Part shown: positions 8,900 through 18,049 of the stretch, one piece after another
Layout: the number at the start of each line of letters is the position of its first letter
Numbering within the stretch: the first letter of the stretch is position 1
Source of the DNA: Mycolicibacterium fluoranthenivorans
GTDB taxonomy: Bacteria; Actinomycetota; Actinomycetes; Mycobacteriales; Mycobacteriaceae
Reading direction: 5' to 3'
DNA length: 64,000 bases
Assembly (NCBI RefSeq): GCF_011758805.1
Contig: NZ_JAANOW010000001.1
Location: 2,666,001 to 2,730,000, forward strand
Notes under the pieces: model-generated
What the model was told of the DNA's origin: nothing
What the model saw: only the letters and a program-made list of their open reading frames with translations
Databases searched by the model: none
Made by a program: the position numbers and the translations under genes

Positions 8900-8911
8900 G
8901 CACCAATCCTA
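8900..8911 (-). promoter_or_regulatory. Candidate -10 element for a leaderless oxidoreductase transcript
   Basis: The minus strand reads TAGGAT at 8911-8906, six bases before the GTG start codon at 8899. No ribosome-binding sequence lies between. A TANNNT box at this distance places transcription start on the start codon, the usual arrangement of leaderless mRNAs in mycobacteria. Confidence 0.45.
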
Positions 8912-8915
8912 GGGT

Positions 8916-8927
8916 GGTGGGCCCACC
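8916..8927. promoter_or_regulatory. 12-bp palindrome GGTGGGCCCACC in the divergent gap
   Basis: A perfect uninterrupted palindrome lies between the oxidoreductase and the acyl-CoA dehydrogenase starts, just upstream of the -10 box of the oxidoreductase. It could be a regulator site or a chance GC palindrome. Confidence 0.35.
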
Positions 8928-8932
8928 GTCCG

Positions 8933-8950
8933 ACCAACCATCTGGTTGGT
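8933..8950. promoter_or_regulatory. Palindrome ACCAACCA-TC-TGGTTGGT, candidate TetR-type operator
   Basis: Perfect 8-bp arms with a 2-bp spacer. It abuts a TATGTT -10-like box at 8950-8955 that could drive the acyl-CoA dehydrogenase at 8996, so a bound repressor would block the promoter. The site also lies upstream of the divergent oxidoreductase. The arm sequence is of the type bound by TetR/AcrR regulators; which regulator binds is unknown. Confidence 0.6.
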
Positions 8951-8995
8951 ATGTTGGGCGCCACACACCCGAAATCCAGTACCGGAGGTCACACC

Positions 8996-10153
8996 ATGGG
9001 CGTCGTCAAGTTCGAGCGCACCCTGTTCGAACCGGAGCACGACCTGTTCCGCGAGTCCTACCGCGCATTCCTCGACCGGCACGCCGCACCGTTCCAAGAA
9101 GAATGGGAGAAGGCCAAGATCGTCGACCGCGAGGTCTGGCGCGAGGCCGGTAAGCAGGGCTTTCTCGGTATGGCCGTACCCGAGGAGTACGGCGGCGGGG
9201 GCAACCCGGACTTCCGCTACAACGTCGTCGTCACCGAGGAGACCAGCGCGGGCCGGCACAGCGGTCTGGGTTTCACCCTGCAGAACGACGTCATCGCGCC
9301 CTATTTCCTGGAGCTCGCCGATGAGGAACAGAAGAAGCGCTGGCTGCCCGGATTCTGCAGCGGCGAATTGATCGCGGCGATCGCAATGACCGAACCGGGC
9401 ACCGGAAGCGACCTGCAGGGCATCAAGACCCGGGCGGTCAAGCACGGCGACCATTACGTGCTCAACGGTGCGAAGACGTTCATCACCAACGGTATCCACG
9501 CCGACCTGGTCATCGTGGTGGCCTGCACGGACCCGGACAAGGGGGCTCAGGGTTTCAGCCTGCTGGTCGTCGAACGGGGGATGGCGGGTTTCGAACGCGG
9601 CCGCCATCTCGACAAGATCGGGCTCGACGCGCAGGACACCGCGGAGCTGTCGTTCACCGATGTGAAGGTGCCCGTGGAGAACCTGCTCGGTCAGGAAGGG
9701 CTCGGCTTCATCTATCTGATGCAGAACCTGCCGCAGGAGCGGATCAGCATCGCCGTCATGGCGGCCGCCGCGATGGAGGCGACCCTGGAGGCGACGCTGC
9801 AGTACACCAAGGAGCGCAAGGCGTTCGGCAAGCCGATCGGCAGCTTTCAGAACAACCGATTCGTGCTCGCCGAACTGGCCACCGAGGCCACCGCGGTGCG
9901 GATCATGGTCGACGAGTTCATCCGCCTGCACCTGGACCGCAAGCTGACCGTCGACCAGGCGGCGATGGCCAAGTGGTACTCCACCGAGGCTCAGGTCCGG
10001 CTGGTCGATCGCTGCCTGCAGCTGCACGGCGGCTACGGCTATATGCGTGAGTACCCCATTGCCAAGGCCTTCCTGGATTCCAGGATCCAGACCATCTACG
10101 GCGGTACCACCGAGATCATGAAGGAGATCATCGGCCGCGGCCTGGGCGTCTGA
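8996..10153 (+). CDS. Acyl-CoA dehydrogenase (FadE type)
   Basis: A standard single-domain acyl-CoA dehydrogenase of 385 residues, which oxidises acyl-CoA to trans-2-enoyl-CoA with FAD. Visible motifs are AIAMTEPGTGSDLQGI (substrate/FAD), FITNGIHADLVIVV, ERKAFGKPIGSFQNNRF, LQLHGGYGYMREYPI, and YGGTTEIMKEIIGR with the catalytic-type Glu near the C-terminus. The ATG at 8996 is chosen over one 45 bp upstream because GGAGG lies 7 bp before it. It is divergent from the molybdopterin oxidoreductase and may share its operator. The electron acceptor is probably ETF. Confidence 0.92.
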   Translation: MGVVKFERTLFEPEHDLFRESYRAFLDRHAAPFQEEWEKAKIVDREVWREAGKQGFLGMAVPEEYGGGGNPDFRYNVVVTEETSAGRHSGLGFTLQNDVIAPYFLELADEEQKKRWLPGFCSGELIAAIAMTEPGTGSDLQGIKTRAVKHGDHYVLNGAKTFITNGIHADLVIVVACTDPDKGAQGFSLLVVERGMAGFERGRHLDKIGLDAQDTAELSFTDVKVPVENLLGQEGLGFIYLMQNLPQERISIAVMAAAAMEATLEATLQYTKERKAFGKPIGSFQNNRFVLAELATEATAVRIMVDEFIRLHLDRKLTVDQAAMAKWYSTEAQVRLVDRCLQLHGGYGYMREYPIAKAFLDSRIQTIYGGTTEIMKEIIGRGLGV

Positions 10154-10288
10154 GGTTCGATGCCGACGCGCCGCGGGCCCGACACGCATTCGCTACAGGT
10201 CGCGATATCCCACGAGATGACGCCCCGCTGACGCAAAGTTGACGAAAGCGATACTTTTCTCATGCTTTGCACACGTTGGGGAGGACCG

Positions 10289-12373
10289 ATGACCAGGCAG
10301 CGAACCCGGCTGCGTACCGCCGCCGGGCGCGCGTTGCTAGGGCTGGCGGCGCCGATGATGGTGGTGGCCGGCGTGCTGGCAATGGTGCTCGCGGCACCGG
10401 CGTCGGCCACGCCCGAGAGCGACGCCGACGCAGCGATCAGCGCCGCGTGGGACGATGCCGGTGGCGACACCGGACCCCTGGGTGGCAAGGACGGCGACGT
10501 CTACGCCGTCGGTGCGGGCTTCGGGCAGAACTTCGCCGGAGGCAAGATCTTCTTCACTCCGCAGACCGGTGCGCACATCATGGCCGGCGCGATCCTGGAC
10601 AAATACCAGTCTCTGGGCGGTCCCGCGGACAGCGACCTGGGTTTTCCGACGATCGATGAGGGACCGGGCCGCGCGCCCGGCAGTCGCAACACCACCTTCA
10701 GTGCGGCGGACAACCCCGTCATCTTCTGGACACCGGACAACGGAGCCAGGGTGGTGCGCGGGGCGATCAACGCCGCGTGGGACAAACTCGGCGGATCCGC
10801 CGCGGTGCTCGGAGTGCCCACCGGGGATGAGATCTCGCGCGGGGAGGTGATCTCCCAGCAGTTCACCGGCGGTGAGGTGTCGTGGAACCGGAAGACCAAG
10901 GCCTTCACCACGACGCCGCCCGAACTCGCCGATCAACTCGCCGGCCTGGAGGTCCCGTCCGACGCCACTTCGGAGATCGCGGCGGCCCGCCGCGCTGCCG
11001 GTGGAGCGCTGGGTCCGCTCGGCGCCCCGGACGGCGGTCAGTACGCCATCGGTTCCGACGGTGTCGGCCAGAACTACGCCGGCGGCAAGATCTTCTACAG
11101 CCCGGCCACCGGCGCCGATGTCGTCACCGGTCAGGTGCTGGCCAAGTACGAGAGCGTCGGCGGACCCACCGGCGATCTCGGCTTCCCGACCGCCAGCGAA
11201 TCCGACGGCGGGCTGGCCCCGGCCAGCCGGTTCGTGCCGTTCGCCGCCGCGGACAAGCCCGTCATCTTCTGGACTCCCGACTTCGGCGCCGTGATCGTCC
11301 GTGGTGCCATGAACGCGGCGTGGGACAAACTCGGCGGTGCCACCGGGGATCTGGGTGCGCCCAAGAGCGATCAGACCCAGAACGGTGATGTCATCACCCA
11401 GCAGTTCAACGGCGGCAGCATCTCGTGGGACCAGTCGACCCATAAGTTCACGACGGAGCCCGCGAATCTGCAGTCGCAACTGGCCGGCCTCGAGGTGCCC
11501 GGTGCCGATGCGCCCAAAGCCCCCGCCGCAGAGCCCAGCAGTACCGCCGGCAAGAAGTGGTACGCGTGGAGTTGGTGGTGGCTGCTGGGCCTGATCCCGC
11601 TGCTCGCACTGGTCGGCCTCATCATCACGGCGGTGCTGCGCAACCGGCGGTCGCGGGATGACCATTTCGGTGAGCACTACGACGGCGAGCACCACGAGGG
11701 CGATGGCTACGACGGCGATCGCTACGGTGAGGACGAGTACGCGGCCGGCTACCGAGGCCCGCACGATTCGGGTTTCGACGGCCGCGCCGAGTCACACGAG
11801 CCCGACGAGTACGAGAGTGGGCCCGCCGCATTCGGCCAGGAGCCCGGCGGTTACTCGCCGCAGAGTCCCTGGGCGCTGGCGGGGCTCGGCGCCGAAGAGC
11901 ACGACGAAGCCGGCGAACCGGCCCAACCCGATGCCCACGAATCGCTGGAATTCGACTCCGATGCCGACTCTGTCGACACGGCCCCCACCCGCATCCAGTC
12001 TGATGTCCCCGAGGATGACGACGACCTCAGCGATCGCGACGAGGTGGACCACGACGACGAGCCCGAACCGGAGACTGCCGCCGTACCCCTGGTGGCGGGC
12101 CTACCGCCGATTCCGCGCTCGACCTACGAACCCGACTTCCCCAGCGGACGCCATGCGGCGATCCATATCGAGGAGCCGGATCCCGCAAATACCTCGATGC
12201 GCCTGGCGGGTAGCGACCCGTACCGCGCACCCGAGGGCTATCTGATCAAGGCGCACACCGGCACGGGCGAGTATTGGACGCCCGGTATGCCCGGCTATGA
12301 CCAGACACCGGCTGAGATCTGGTTCGTCAATGAGGAATTCGCGGTGACGAACGGATTCGTTCGCGCCAACTGA
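10289..12373 (+). CDS. LGFP-repeat membrane protein with acidic cytoplasmic tail and SunSET-like end
   Basis: The 694-residue protein begins with a signal-type hydrophobic segment that ends ASATPES. Residues about 45-390 hold two copies of a block of LGFP repeats (motifs GPLGGKDGDVYAVG, DLGFPT, VLGVPTGDE, then GPLGAPDGGQYAIG, DLGFPT, DLGAPKSD). LGFP repeats bind or organise cell-wall material. A Trp-led transmembrane helix at about 430-452 is followed by an Asp/Glu/His/Tyr-rich tail of about 150 residues. The last 50 residues (YLIKAHTGTGEYWTPGMPGYDQ) resemble the SunSET domain. The ATG at 10289 has GGGGAGG 6 bp upstream; a start 27 bp earlier is possible. The repeat blocks are outside, the tail inside. 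Confidence 0.75.
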   Translation: MTRQRTRLRTAAGRALLGLAAPMMVVAGVLAMVLAAPASATPESDADAAISAAWDDAGGDTGPLGGKDGDVYAVGAGFGQNFAGGKIFFTPQTGAHIMAGAILDKYQSLGGPADSDLGFPTIDEGPGRAPGSRNTTFSAADNPVIFWTPDNGARVVRGAINAAWDKLGGSAAVLGVPTGDEISRGEVISQQFTGGEVSWNRKTKAFTTTPPELADQLAGLEVPSDATSEIAAARRAAGGALGPLGAPDGGQYAIGSDGVGQNYAGGKIFYSPATGADVVTGQVLAKYESVGGPTGDLGFPTASESDGGLAPASRFVPFAAADKPVIFWTPDFGAVIVRGAMNAAWDKLGGATGDLGAPKSDQTQNGDVITQQFNGGSISWDQSTHKFTTEPANLQSQLAGLEVPGADAPKAPAAEPSSTAGKKWYAWSWWWLLGLIPLLALVGLIITAVLRNRRSRDDHFGEHYDGEHHEGDGYDGDRYGEDEYAAGYRGPHDSGFDGRAESHEPDEYESGPAAFGQEPGGYSPQSPWALAGLGAEEHDEAGEPAQPDAHESLEFDSDADSVDTAPTRIQSDVPEDDDDLSDRDEVDHDDEPEPETAAVPLVAGLPPIPRSTYEPDFPSGRHAAIHIEEPDPANTSMRLAGSDPYRAPEGYLIKAHTGTGEYWTPGMPGYDQTPAEIWFVNEEFAVTNGFVRAN

Positions 12374-12379
12374 TCTCCG

Positions 12380-13054
12380 TCAGATCTTGCGGATGACGGT
12401 GACGACCTTGCCCAGCACCACTGCGTCGTTGCCGGGGATCGGATCGAACACCGGGTTGTGCGGCATCAGCCACACCTGACCCCGGGTGCGCTTGAACGTC
12501 TTGACCGTGGCTTCGCCGTCGATCATCGCCGCGACGATATCGCCGTTCTCGGCGACGTTCTGCTGACGGATGACCACCCAGTCGCCGTCGCAGATCGCTG
12601 CGTCGATCATGGATTCGCCGACCACCTTCAACAGGAACAGCGACCCTTCGCCGACGAGTTCGCGGGGCAACGGGAACACGTCCTCCACGGCCTCCTCGGC
12701 CAGGATCGGGCCACCGGCGGCGATCCGGCCCAGCACCGGCACGAAGGTCGGCTCGGGAAGCGCGTCGGATCCGGCGACGTCGGTGGCGACGATCGGCGTC
12801 ACCGTATCGTCGGAACCCCGGACGTCCACCGCGCGAGGACGGTTGGGATCGCGACGGAGATAGCCCTTCTTCTCCAGTGTCCGGAGTTGGTGTGCGACAG
12901 ACGAGGTCGACGTCAGGCCGACCGCGTCACCGATCTCCCGAATGCTCGGCGGGTAGCCACGGCTGGTCACCGACGCGCGGATGACCTCCAGAATGGTGCG
13001 CTGCCGCTCGGTGAGTCCTGAACGCGCCTCAGGGGTGTCGGTGTGCTCGCTCAT
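12380..13054 (-). CDS. lexA: SOS repressor LexA
   Basis: LexA represses DNA-damage genes and cleaves itself when RecA filaments form. From the start MSEHTD at 13054 the protein has 224 residues. An N-terminal winged helix-turn-helix (about 15-75) includes [15 protein letters not shown]. The Ala113-Gly114 cleavage site lies in GRIAAGG, and Ser148 (GESMID) and Lys185 (ATVKTF) form the catalytic dyad. The C-terminal S24 peptidase domain ends [10 protein letters not shown]. The start at 13054 is preferred over one 36 bp upstream, which would overlap the control region. An SOS box lies 33 bp upstream and implies autorepression. It is divergent from chiZ. Confidence 0.97.
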   Translation of the reverse strand: MSEHTDTPEARSGLTERQRTILEVIRASVTSRGYPPSIREIGDAVGLTSTSSVAHQLRTLEKKGYLRRDPNRPRAVDVRGSDDTVTPIVATDVAGSDALPEPTFVPVLGRIAAGGPILAEEAVEDVFPLPRELVGEGSLFLLKVVGESMIDAAICDGDWVVIRQQNVAENGDIVAAMIDGEATVKTFKRTRGQVWLMPHNPVFDPIPGNDAVVLGKVVTVIRKI

Positions 13055-13086
13055 GGCGCCGAATCTAGTCGCCCCGGGACCATTAA

Positions 13087-13102
13087 TCAAACATGTGTTC
13101 GA
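13087..13102. promoter_or_regulatory. SOS box of lexA (TCAAACATGTGTTCGA)
   Basis: The site matches the mycobacterial LexA consensus TCGAAC-N4-GTTCGA at 11 of 12 defined bases. It lies 33 bp before the lexA start and is the expected autoregulatory operator. Confidence 0.85.
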
Positions 13103-13158
13103 GGCGTGTCGGCGTGCGCCGCCACTTGTCGGTGGGTGCCTTTATCGTTTGCAACAGT

Positions 13159-13194
13159 TCGATCACATGTTCTATCCATCGAACACATGATCGA
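13159..13194. promoter_or_regulatory. Two further SOS boxes upstream of chiZ
   Basis: TCGAACACATGATCGA at 13179-13194 matches the LexA consensus with one mismatch. TCGATCACATGTTCTA at 13159-13174 matches with two. They are 20 bp apart centre to centre, about two helical turns. A third, weak half-site (TCGAAC) starts at 13201. They lie 60-90 bp before the chiZ start and fit its known induction by DNA damage. Confidence 0.75.
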
Positions 13195-13251
13195 CTATCT
13201 TCGAACACACAAGCGAACGATCGGCAGGCCCACTCGGCGAAAGGCGGAGAA

Positions 13252-13794
13252 ATGACCATTCTGGAGACTCGATTCGACACCCAGTTCGACCGCGAGTTCG
13301 ATCGCGAGTTCGAATCTCACTTCGACGCGCGCCCCGTGGGCCGCGGCCAGGTCGAGGTCCGGCGGCGCGCCGCGGCCGAGGTGTGGCCGTTGCCGCGGGA
13401 TGTGGTCGTGCGGCGCCGTCGCCCGCAGGTGCGCCGGCCCTCGGGTGCCCCGCTCGGGCACCGCGGCACCGGCGTCCTGATGTCACGGGCCTCGCACCGC
13501 CGCCGCCCGATCACCCCGGTCACCACCGTGGTGCTGGCGCTGATCGCCGCCGCGATCACGGTGTGGCTGGGTCTGGTCGCCCAGGTGGGCGGTGACGTCG
13601 GCCAGGCTGCGGTGCAGGTACCCACCCGGCTGTCGGTGGTGCAGGTCGAAGCGGGGGAGACGCTGCAACATGTGGCGCAGCGGGTCGCTCCCGACGCACC
13701 CGTCGACTCGGTGGTCGACCGGATCAAGGAACTCAACAAGCTCGACTCCGCTGCGGTGCCCGCCGGGCGGACCCTCATCGCGCCGATCGGCTGA
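13252..13794 (+). CDS. chiZ: LysM-domain cell-division inhibitor / wall hydrolase ChiZ (Rv2719c-like)
   Basis: The 180-residue protein has an Arg/Asp-rich cytoplasmic N-terminus of about 85 residues, a transmembrane helix (TTVVLALIAAAITVWLGLVA) and an external LysM-like domain (VQVEAGETLQHVAQRVAPDA to TLIAPIG) that binds peptidoglycan. Rv2719c/ChiZ is induced by DNA damage and blocks division through the septal machinery. GGCGGAGA stands just before the ATG at 13252. The lexA-divergent position and the SOS boxes support the call. The protein has no separate catalytic domain. Confidence 0.85.
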   Translation: MTILETRFDTQFDREFDREFESHFDARPVGRGQVEVRRRAAAEVWPLPRDVVVRRRRPQVRRPSGAPLGHRGTGVLMSRASHRRRPITPVTTVVLALIAAAITVWLGLVAQVGGDVGQAAVQVPTRLSVVQVEAGETLQHVAQRVAPDAPVDSVVDRIKELNKLDSAAVPAGRTLIAPIG

Positions 13795-13953
13795 CTCGTG
13801 AGTGGCCAAACGCGCTGCCGCCCAATGTCGGCGGTGCCCGGCCGGCCGCCCGTCCAGCGCCCAATCAGGACAGACGGGCGACGCCTGCGGGTGGTGCAGG
13901 TAGGCTCGGAGTCGTTCGAAGTGGTCGACATTCGGTGCGGCGAAGGAGCGGTG

Positions 13954-14418
13954 ATGCACTGTCCGTTCTGCCGTCACCCTGATTCACGGGTCGTCGACTC
14001 GCGCGAGACCGATGAGGGGCAGGCCATCAGGCGCCGCCGCTCCTGCCCCGAGTGCGGGCGCCGGTTCACCACCGTGGAAACCGCGGTGCTCGCCGTGGTG
14101 AAGCGCAGCGGCGTCACCGAACCGTTCAGTCGTGAGAAGGTCATCAAGGGTGTCCGTCGCGCCTGCCAGGGACGTCAGGTGGACGACGATGCGCTCAACC
14201 TGTTGGCCCAGCAGGTCGAGGATGCGGTGCGGGCCGCGGGCTCGCCGGAGATTCCCAGCCACGAGGTCGGGCTCGCCATCCTCGGGCCGCTTCGCGACCT
14301 CGACGAGGTCGCCTACCTCAGATTCGCGTCCGTGTACCGGTCGTTTAGCTCGGCCGCCGATTTCGAGCGCGAGATCGAGGCGTTGCGCGCCCATCGCCGT
14401 GTGACGAGCACCGGCTGA
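13954..14418 (+). CDS. nrdR: Transcriptional repressor NrdR
   Basis: NrdR represses ribonucleotide reductase genes in response to nucleotide pools. The 154-residue protein begins [17 protein letters not shown]. Its N-terminal zinc ribbon uses Cys3, Cys6, Cys31 and Cys34. An ATP-cone domain follows ([19 protein letters not shown] to [11 protein letters not shown]). The ATG at 13954 has GAAGGAG 6 bp upstream, and the family's conserved first residues define it; a GTG lies one codon earlier. The length is typical. The gene follows chiZ in the same direction after 159 bp. Confidence 0.96.
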   Translation: MHCPFCRHPDSRVVDSRETDEGQAIRRRRSCPECGRRFTTVETAVLAVVKRSGVTEPFSREKVIKGVRRACQGRQVDDDALNLLAQQVEDAVRAAGSPEIPSHEVGLAILGPLRDLDEVAYLRFASVYRSFSSAADFEREIEALRAHRRVTSTG

Positions 14419-14424
14419 GCCCGC

Positions 14425-15114
14425 TCATTCGACCACGGTGTCGCTGTCGCGGGTCACGCGCCCGGCGATCTTGACCCAGCCCTGCGGATCCCACCAGGTG
14501 TGTATCTCCGAGCCCTTGCCCTGGGTGATGTGCAGATCCCGGCTGAGATAGTCGGTCATCCGCACCGCGGCAGCGCCGGTCGCCTCGTCCTCGACGATTC
14601 CCACGTGTGGGGCGAACACCCTCGACCGCAGCGCCCCGTCTGCGGCGCTGGTCCAGGCCCACACGTAGTGCCCGGTGTCGCCGGGGTAGTCCGACGGGTC
14701 GGCATCGCGCACCTCGGCCACCGAATCCAGCTCGTAGATCGCGAATTCCGGTGCCCACTCGGCACGGGCGCTGACGGCGGTGAGACCGTCCTCGGTGTAT
14801 TCGACCTGTACCAGGCCGGCGGGTACCGACAGGGTCCGCACCGGGGTGCCGCGGTCACGCAACCACCAGGCCGCACCCACGGTGGGATGCCCGGCGAACG
14901 GCAACTCGGTGGCGGGAGTGAAGATATGGGCGCGTGCAGTCGTCGCACCCGGTTCCGGAATGTCGATGAAAATGGTTTCGCTGTAACCCAATTCGGTAGC
15001 CAACCGTTGCCGGTCGGCCGGATCGACGGCGGCGGCGTCCACCACGCCGAGCGGATTGCCGAACTCGCCTTCGGGACTGGTGAACACTCGCAGCACGCTG
15101 ACCTCGACCGCCAT
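14425..15114 (-). CDS. PhzF-family epimerase/isomerase-like protein
   Basis: The 229-residue protein carries the PhzF signatures: [19 protein letters not shown] at the N-terminus, SETIFI, and [20 protein letters not shown], which is the conserved FAGHPT motif. PhzF proteins are two-lobed isomerases of the diaminopimelate-epimerase fold. This one is shorter than the usual 270-300 residues, mainly in the second lobe. The substrate is unknown. It lies 14 bp beyond the end of the hydrolase gene in the direction of transcription, so they may be cotranscribed. Confidence 0.8.
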   Translation of the reverse strand: MAVEVSVLRVFTSPEGEFGNPLGVVDAAAVDPADRQRLATELGYSETIFIDIPEPGATTARAHIFTPATELPFAGHPTVGAAWWLRDRGTPVRTLSVPAGLVQVEYTEDGLTAVSARAEWAPEFAIYELDSVAEVRDADPSDYPGDTGHYVWAWTSAADGALRSRVFAPHVGIVEDEATGAAAVRMTDYLSRDLHITQGKGSEIHTWWDPQGWVKIAGRVTRDSDTVVE

Positions 15115-15128
15115 GACGTCGATGGTAG

Positions 15129-16151
15129 TCAGGTGGCGCTTCGCTCGTCCCCGCCGATCGCATCGAGCACGGCGACTCGGGTGTCGAGTGGCCCGGTGAT
15201 CGCCTTTTCGCTGATGCCGGCCCGCAACAGGTCCCGGAGGAGTTCCTGGTCGTAGGGGGCCGGCTGGGTGGAGTCGATGAAGCGCTCGACGATCTCGACG
15301 AAGCGGTCGGGATCGTCGTGGAACGGGAAATGCCCGGAACCGTCGAAGATCTCCAACTTCGATCCGGGCATCGCGGAGTGTGCAAGGTGGGCGTGACTGA
15401 CCGGGATGACGGAATCCTTCTTGCCCCAAACGAGCTGAACGGGAACCGATTCCGTCAAATAACATCGGTCCAGCATGGTGACCACCTGGCCGCGCCAGTC
15501 GACGACCGCCCGCAGGGTGCGCGCGAACGCCGAGGACGCCGTCGGCTCGGGCAGATCGTTGAGCACCCGCAGCATGTCGGGCAGATCACGCCCGACCCCC
15601 GTCGAACCGAACAGTGCGCCGCCGACCCGCCCGGCCATCTGAAGGGCGGGCAGCACCAACGGCAGTCGCAGCAGCGCCAGCGCCTCGCTGCCCATCGGCA
15701 TCGAGGCGATCCGCAGGGCGACGTTGACATCCTTGGTGACGCCGCCGGAACCGACCAGCACCAGCCGGTCGACCAGCTGGGGGAATTGGTAGGCGAACTG
15801 CATGGCCACCCCACCGCCGAGCGAATGGCCGACAACCGTCACATGGTCGATGTCCAGCACAGATAACAGATCGCGCATGCCGTTGGCGTATGCGGCCACC
15901 GAGTAATCGGCGCGCGGCTTGTCGGACTGGCCGTGACCGAGGAGGTCGGGGGCGATGACGGTGAACCGCTGCGCCAACGCGGTCTGCACGGTGTGCCACG
16001 TCGTGGAGTTGTCACCGATCCCGTGGATCAACAGGATCGCCGGCCCCGACCCGCAGATGCGGAAGGCACGCCGGTACCCGTGGATGGTGCGGAACTGCAG
16101 GGACGGCGTACTTTCCCGCACCGAGTGCAGCTTGGGTTTCCGTTCGGTCAT
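15129..16151 (-). CDS. Alpha/beta-hydrolase (Rv2715-like)
   Basis: The 340-residue alpha/beta-hydrolase resembles M. tuberculosis Rv2715. The oxyanion-hole strand reads [11 protein letters not shown], the nucleophile elbow VVGHSLGGG, the acid strand [13 protein letters not shown], and the catalytic His lies in [12 protein letters not shown] start at MTERKPKLH (16151) gives the same length as Rv2715; the frame stays open further upstream into the end of the PAC2 gene. It lies downstream of the PAC2 gene on the same strand, probably in one transcript. The substrate is unknown; an ester or lactone is likely. Confidence 0.88.
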   Translation of the reverse strand: MTERKPKLHSVRESTPSLQFRTIHGYRRAFRICGSGPAILLIHGIGDNSTTWHTVQTALAQRFTVIAPDLLGHGQSDKPRADYSVAAYANGMRDLLSVLDIDHVTVVGHSLGGGVAMQFAYQFPQLVDRLVLVGSGGVTKDVNVALRIASMPMGSEALALLRLPLVLPALQMAGRVGGALFGSTGVGRDLPDMLRVLNDLPEPTASSAFARTLRAVVDWRGQVVTMLDRCYLTESVPVQLVWGKKDSVIPVSHAHLAHSAMPGSKLEIFDGSGHFPFHDDPDRFVEIVERFIDSTQPAPYDQELLRDLLRAGISEKAITGPLDTRVAVLDAIGGDERSAT

Positions 16152-16194
16152 CTCCGCCACATCCTCCCAAGCCTCGTCATCGAAGCTGTATCGG

Positions 16195-17163
16195 CTAGCT
16201 GTCGTCCTCGTCGTTGTCGTCAGCTTGCTGTGCCAGGAACCGCTCGAATTCTGCGCCCAGTTCCTCGCCGCTGGGCAGGTTCTCGTCATGGGCCAGCAAC
16301 GAGCGGTTCTCCTGTGCGGCGACGAATGCATCGTACTGTCGCTCGAGTGCCGTCACCACCTGAGCGACTTCGGCGCTCGCCCCCACCTGCTCGTTGATCT
16401 TGGTGTGCACCTCGGCGGCGGCCTCACCCAGCGCGGTCAGCGGGATCTGCAGTGTTGCGGCCCGGGCCACCTCTGCCAGCAACGTCTCGGCTGCCGGGGG
16501 GAAGGGTGTCTGCGCGAGGTAGTGCGGGACATGCACGGTGAAACCCATCGCGTCGTGACCGTGTTGGCCCATCCGGAACTCCAGCAGATTCGACACGCTG
16601 GCCGGAACCTGCACCTCGCCGACCCACGGCGTGTACTCCTTGATGAGGTCCTTGTTGGTCGAGTGCGCGGTGAGCGTCACGGGCCGGGTGTGTGGCACAG
16701 CCATCGGGATGGTGCCCAGTCCGATGACCTGACGGACCCCGAGTCGCTCCGCCAGCAGGCGCACCGCGGTGATGAACCGCTCCCAGCGCAGATCCGGCTC
16801 AAGACCGGCGAGCAGCAGGAACGGTGTGCCCGCGGTGTCTCGTAGCGCGTACAGGTTCAGTTCCGGCTGCTCGTAGCTGGTGAAATGGTCGGTCTTGAAG
16901 GTCATCAACGGGCGCCGGGAGCGGTAGTCCAGCAGTTCGTCGACCGCGAACGACGCGACCAACTCGGTGTCCAGGGTGTCCTTCAAGTGCTGCGCGGCCA
17001 GCTTGACCGCGTGCCCCGCGTCCGAGAACCCCTCGAGCGCGTGGATGAGCACCGGTCCCCGCCCATCCGACGAGGACAGCTGGGGCGCCGGAAACTCCAG
17101 CTCGTACATGCCGGTCTGTTCGGGCTGGTAGCGCGGGTCCGGATGACCTGTCTGATCGTCCAT
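16195..17163 (-). CDS. PAC2-family protein (Rv2714-like)
   Basis: The 322-residue protein belongs to the PAC2 (proteasome-assembly-chaperone-like) family, as does Rv2714. It contains GPVLIHALEGFSDAGHAVKLAAQHL, a Rossmann-like core with RQVIGLGTIPMAVPHTRP, and an acidic C-terminus rich in Asp and Glu. The start MDDQTG at 17163 is preceded by GAGGAGG at good spacing. Actinobacterial PAC2 proteins have no settled function, although an adaptor role with the proteasome or the envelope has been suggested. It leads the run that continues with the hydrolase and PhzF genes. Confidence 0.85.
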   Translation of the reverse strand: MDDQTGHPDPRYQPEQTGMYELEFPAPQLSSSDGRGPVLIHALEGFSDAGHAVKLAAQHLKDTLDTELVASFAVDELLDYRSRRPLMTFKTDHFTSYEQPELNLYALRDTAGTPFLLLAGLEPDLRWERFITAVRLLAERLGVRQVIGLGTIPMAVPHTRPVTLTAHSTNKDLIKEYTPWVGEVQVPASVSNLLEFRMGQHGHDAMGFTVHVPHYLAQTPFPPAAETLLAEVARAATLQIPLTALGEAAAEVHTKINEQVGASAEVAQVVTALERQYDAFVAAQENRSLLAHDENLPSGEELGAEFERFLAQQADDNDEDDS

Positions 17164-17275
17164 GTGCGTCACCTCCTCTTCACCTAGTGTCTCGCATTTT
17201 GTCGCCCGGCCGGCGCGGGGCCCCGGCCTGCACGCTCCCAGCACTTTCAACAGGTTTCTCGGGCAGGATCATCTC

Positions 17276-18049
17276 GTGCGCGTGACGGTGAGGGTACTGG
17301 TGGTGGCACTGACGGGTGCGCTGCTCGCCGGGTGCACCGCCGTGCCCCAGATCGTGCACAGTTCGACCGTCGCGACCGGCACCCCGGAGGCCGCCCCGGT
17401 GGCGCCCGACCGGCGCATCGGCGCGCTGTTCGTCGGAGGGGGCGACCTGCACGCGTGCACCGCGGCGGTGCTGGACTCACCCACCGGGGACCTGATCCTG
17501 ACTGCGGCACACTGTCTGGACGGGGGCGCGGACGCGAACTTCGCGGCCGGATTCGCCGGGGTGGCCTCGGCCGACGACCTCTGGCATGTCGACGCCGTCT
17601 ATCTGGATCCGCGGTGGAGCGCGAACCAGAACCCCCGCGCCGATTTCGCGATCGCGAGGGTGAGCCGCGCCGGTGGTGGATCGTTGGCCGCGTCGGTCGG
17701 GGGCGGGCTGCGGCTGGGAACCGCGCCGGCGCCCGGCACCGATGTGGCGGTCACCGGCTACCCGATGGGAGTGGGGGGCGGTCCGATCGGCTGCCGCGGC
17801 ACGACGAGTACCACCAAGGCCGGGTTCCCGCTCCTGCGCTGCGGTGGCCTGGTCGACGGCACCAGCGGTTCACCGTGGCTGGTCGGCTCCGTCATCACCG
17901 GGCTGACGGGTGGGCTCGACGGCGGTGGATGTGCCGAAAATCTCTCCTACTCACCACCTTTCGACCAGGCGCCGGAAGATTTGCTGGTCCGTGCCGAGGC
18001 GCGTGGGCCGGGGGACCAGACCCCGGATTCCTCGGAGGTGGACTGCTAG
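17276..18049 (+). CDS. Secreted trypsin-like serine protease lipoprotein
   Basis: The 257-residue protein has a lipoprotein signal with lipobox LAGC (Cys about 19), so it is probably anchored outside the membrane. The chymotrypsin-fold triad is visible: His in LTAAHCLDG, Asp in [10 protein letters not shown], and Ser in [13 protein letters not shown] second Cys in CRGTTST and LLRCGG may form a disulfide. GTG at 17276 is chosen because it gives the signal peptide. The gene runs convergent to sthA and the two overlap by 4 bp. The substrate is unknown. Confidence 0.82.
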   Translation: MRVTVRVLVVALTGALLAGCTAVPQIVHSSTVATGTPEAAPVAPDRRIGALFVGGGDLHACTAAVLDSPTGDLILTAAHCLDGGADANFAAGFAGVASADDLWHVDAVYLDPRWSANQNPRADFAIARVSRAGGGSLAASVGGGLRLGTAPAPGTDVAVTGYPMGVGGGPIGCRGTTSTTKAGFPLLRCGGLVDGTSGSPWLVGSVITGLTGGLDGGGCAENLSYSPPFDQAPEDLLVRAEARGPGDQTPDSSEVDC

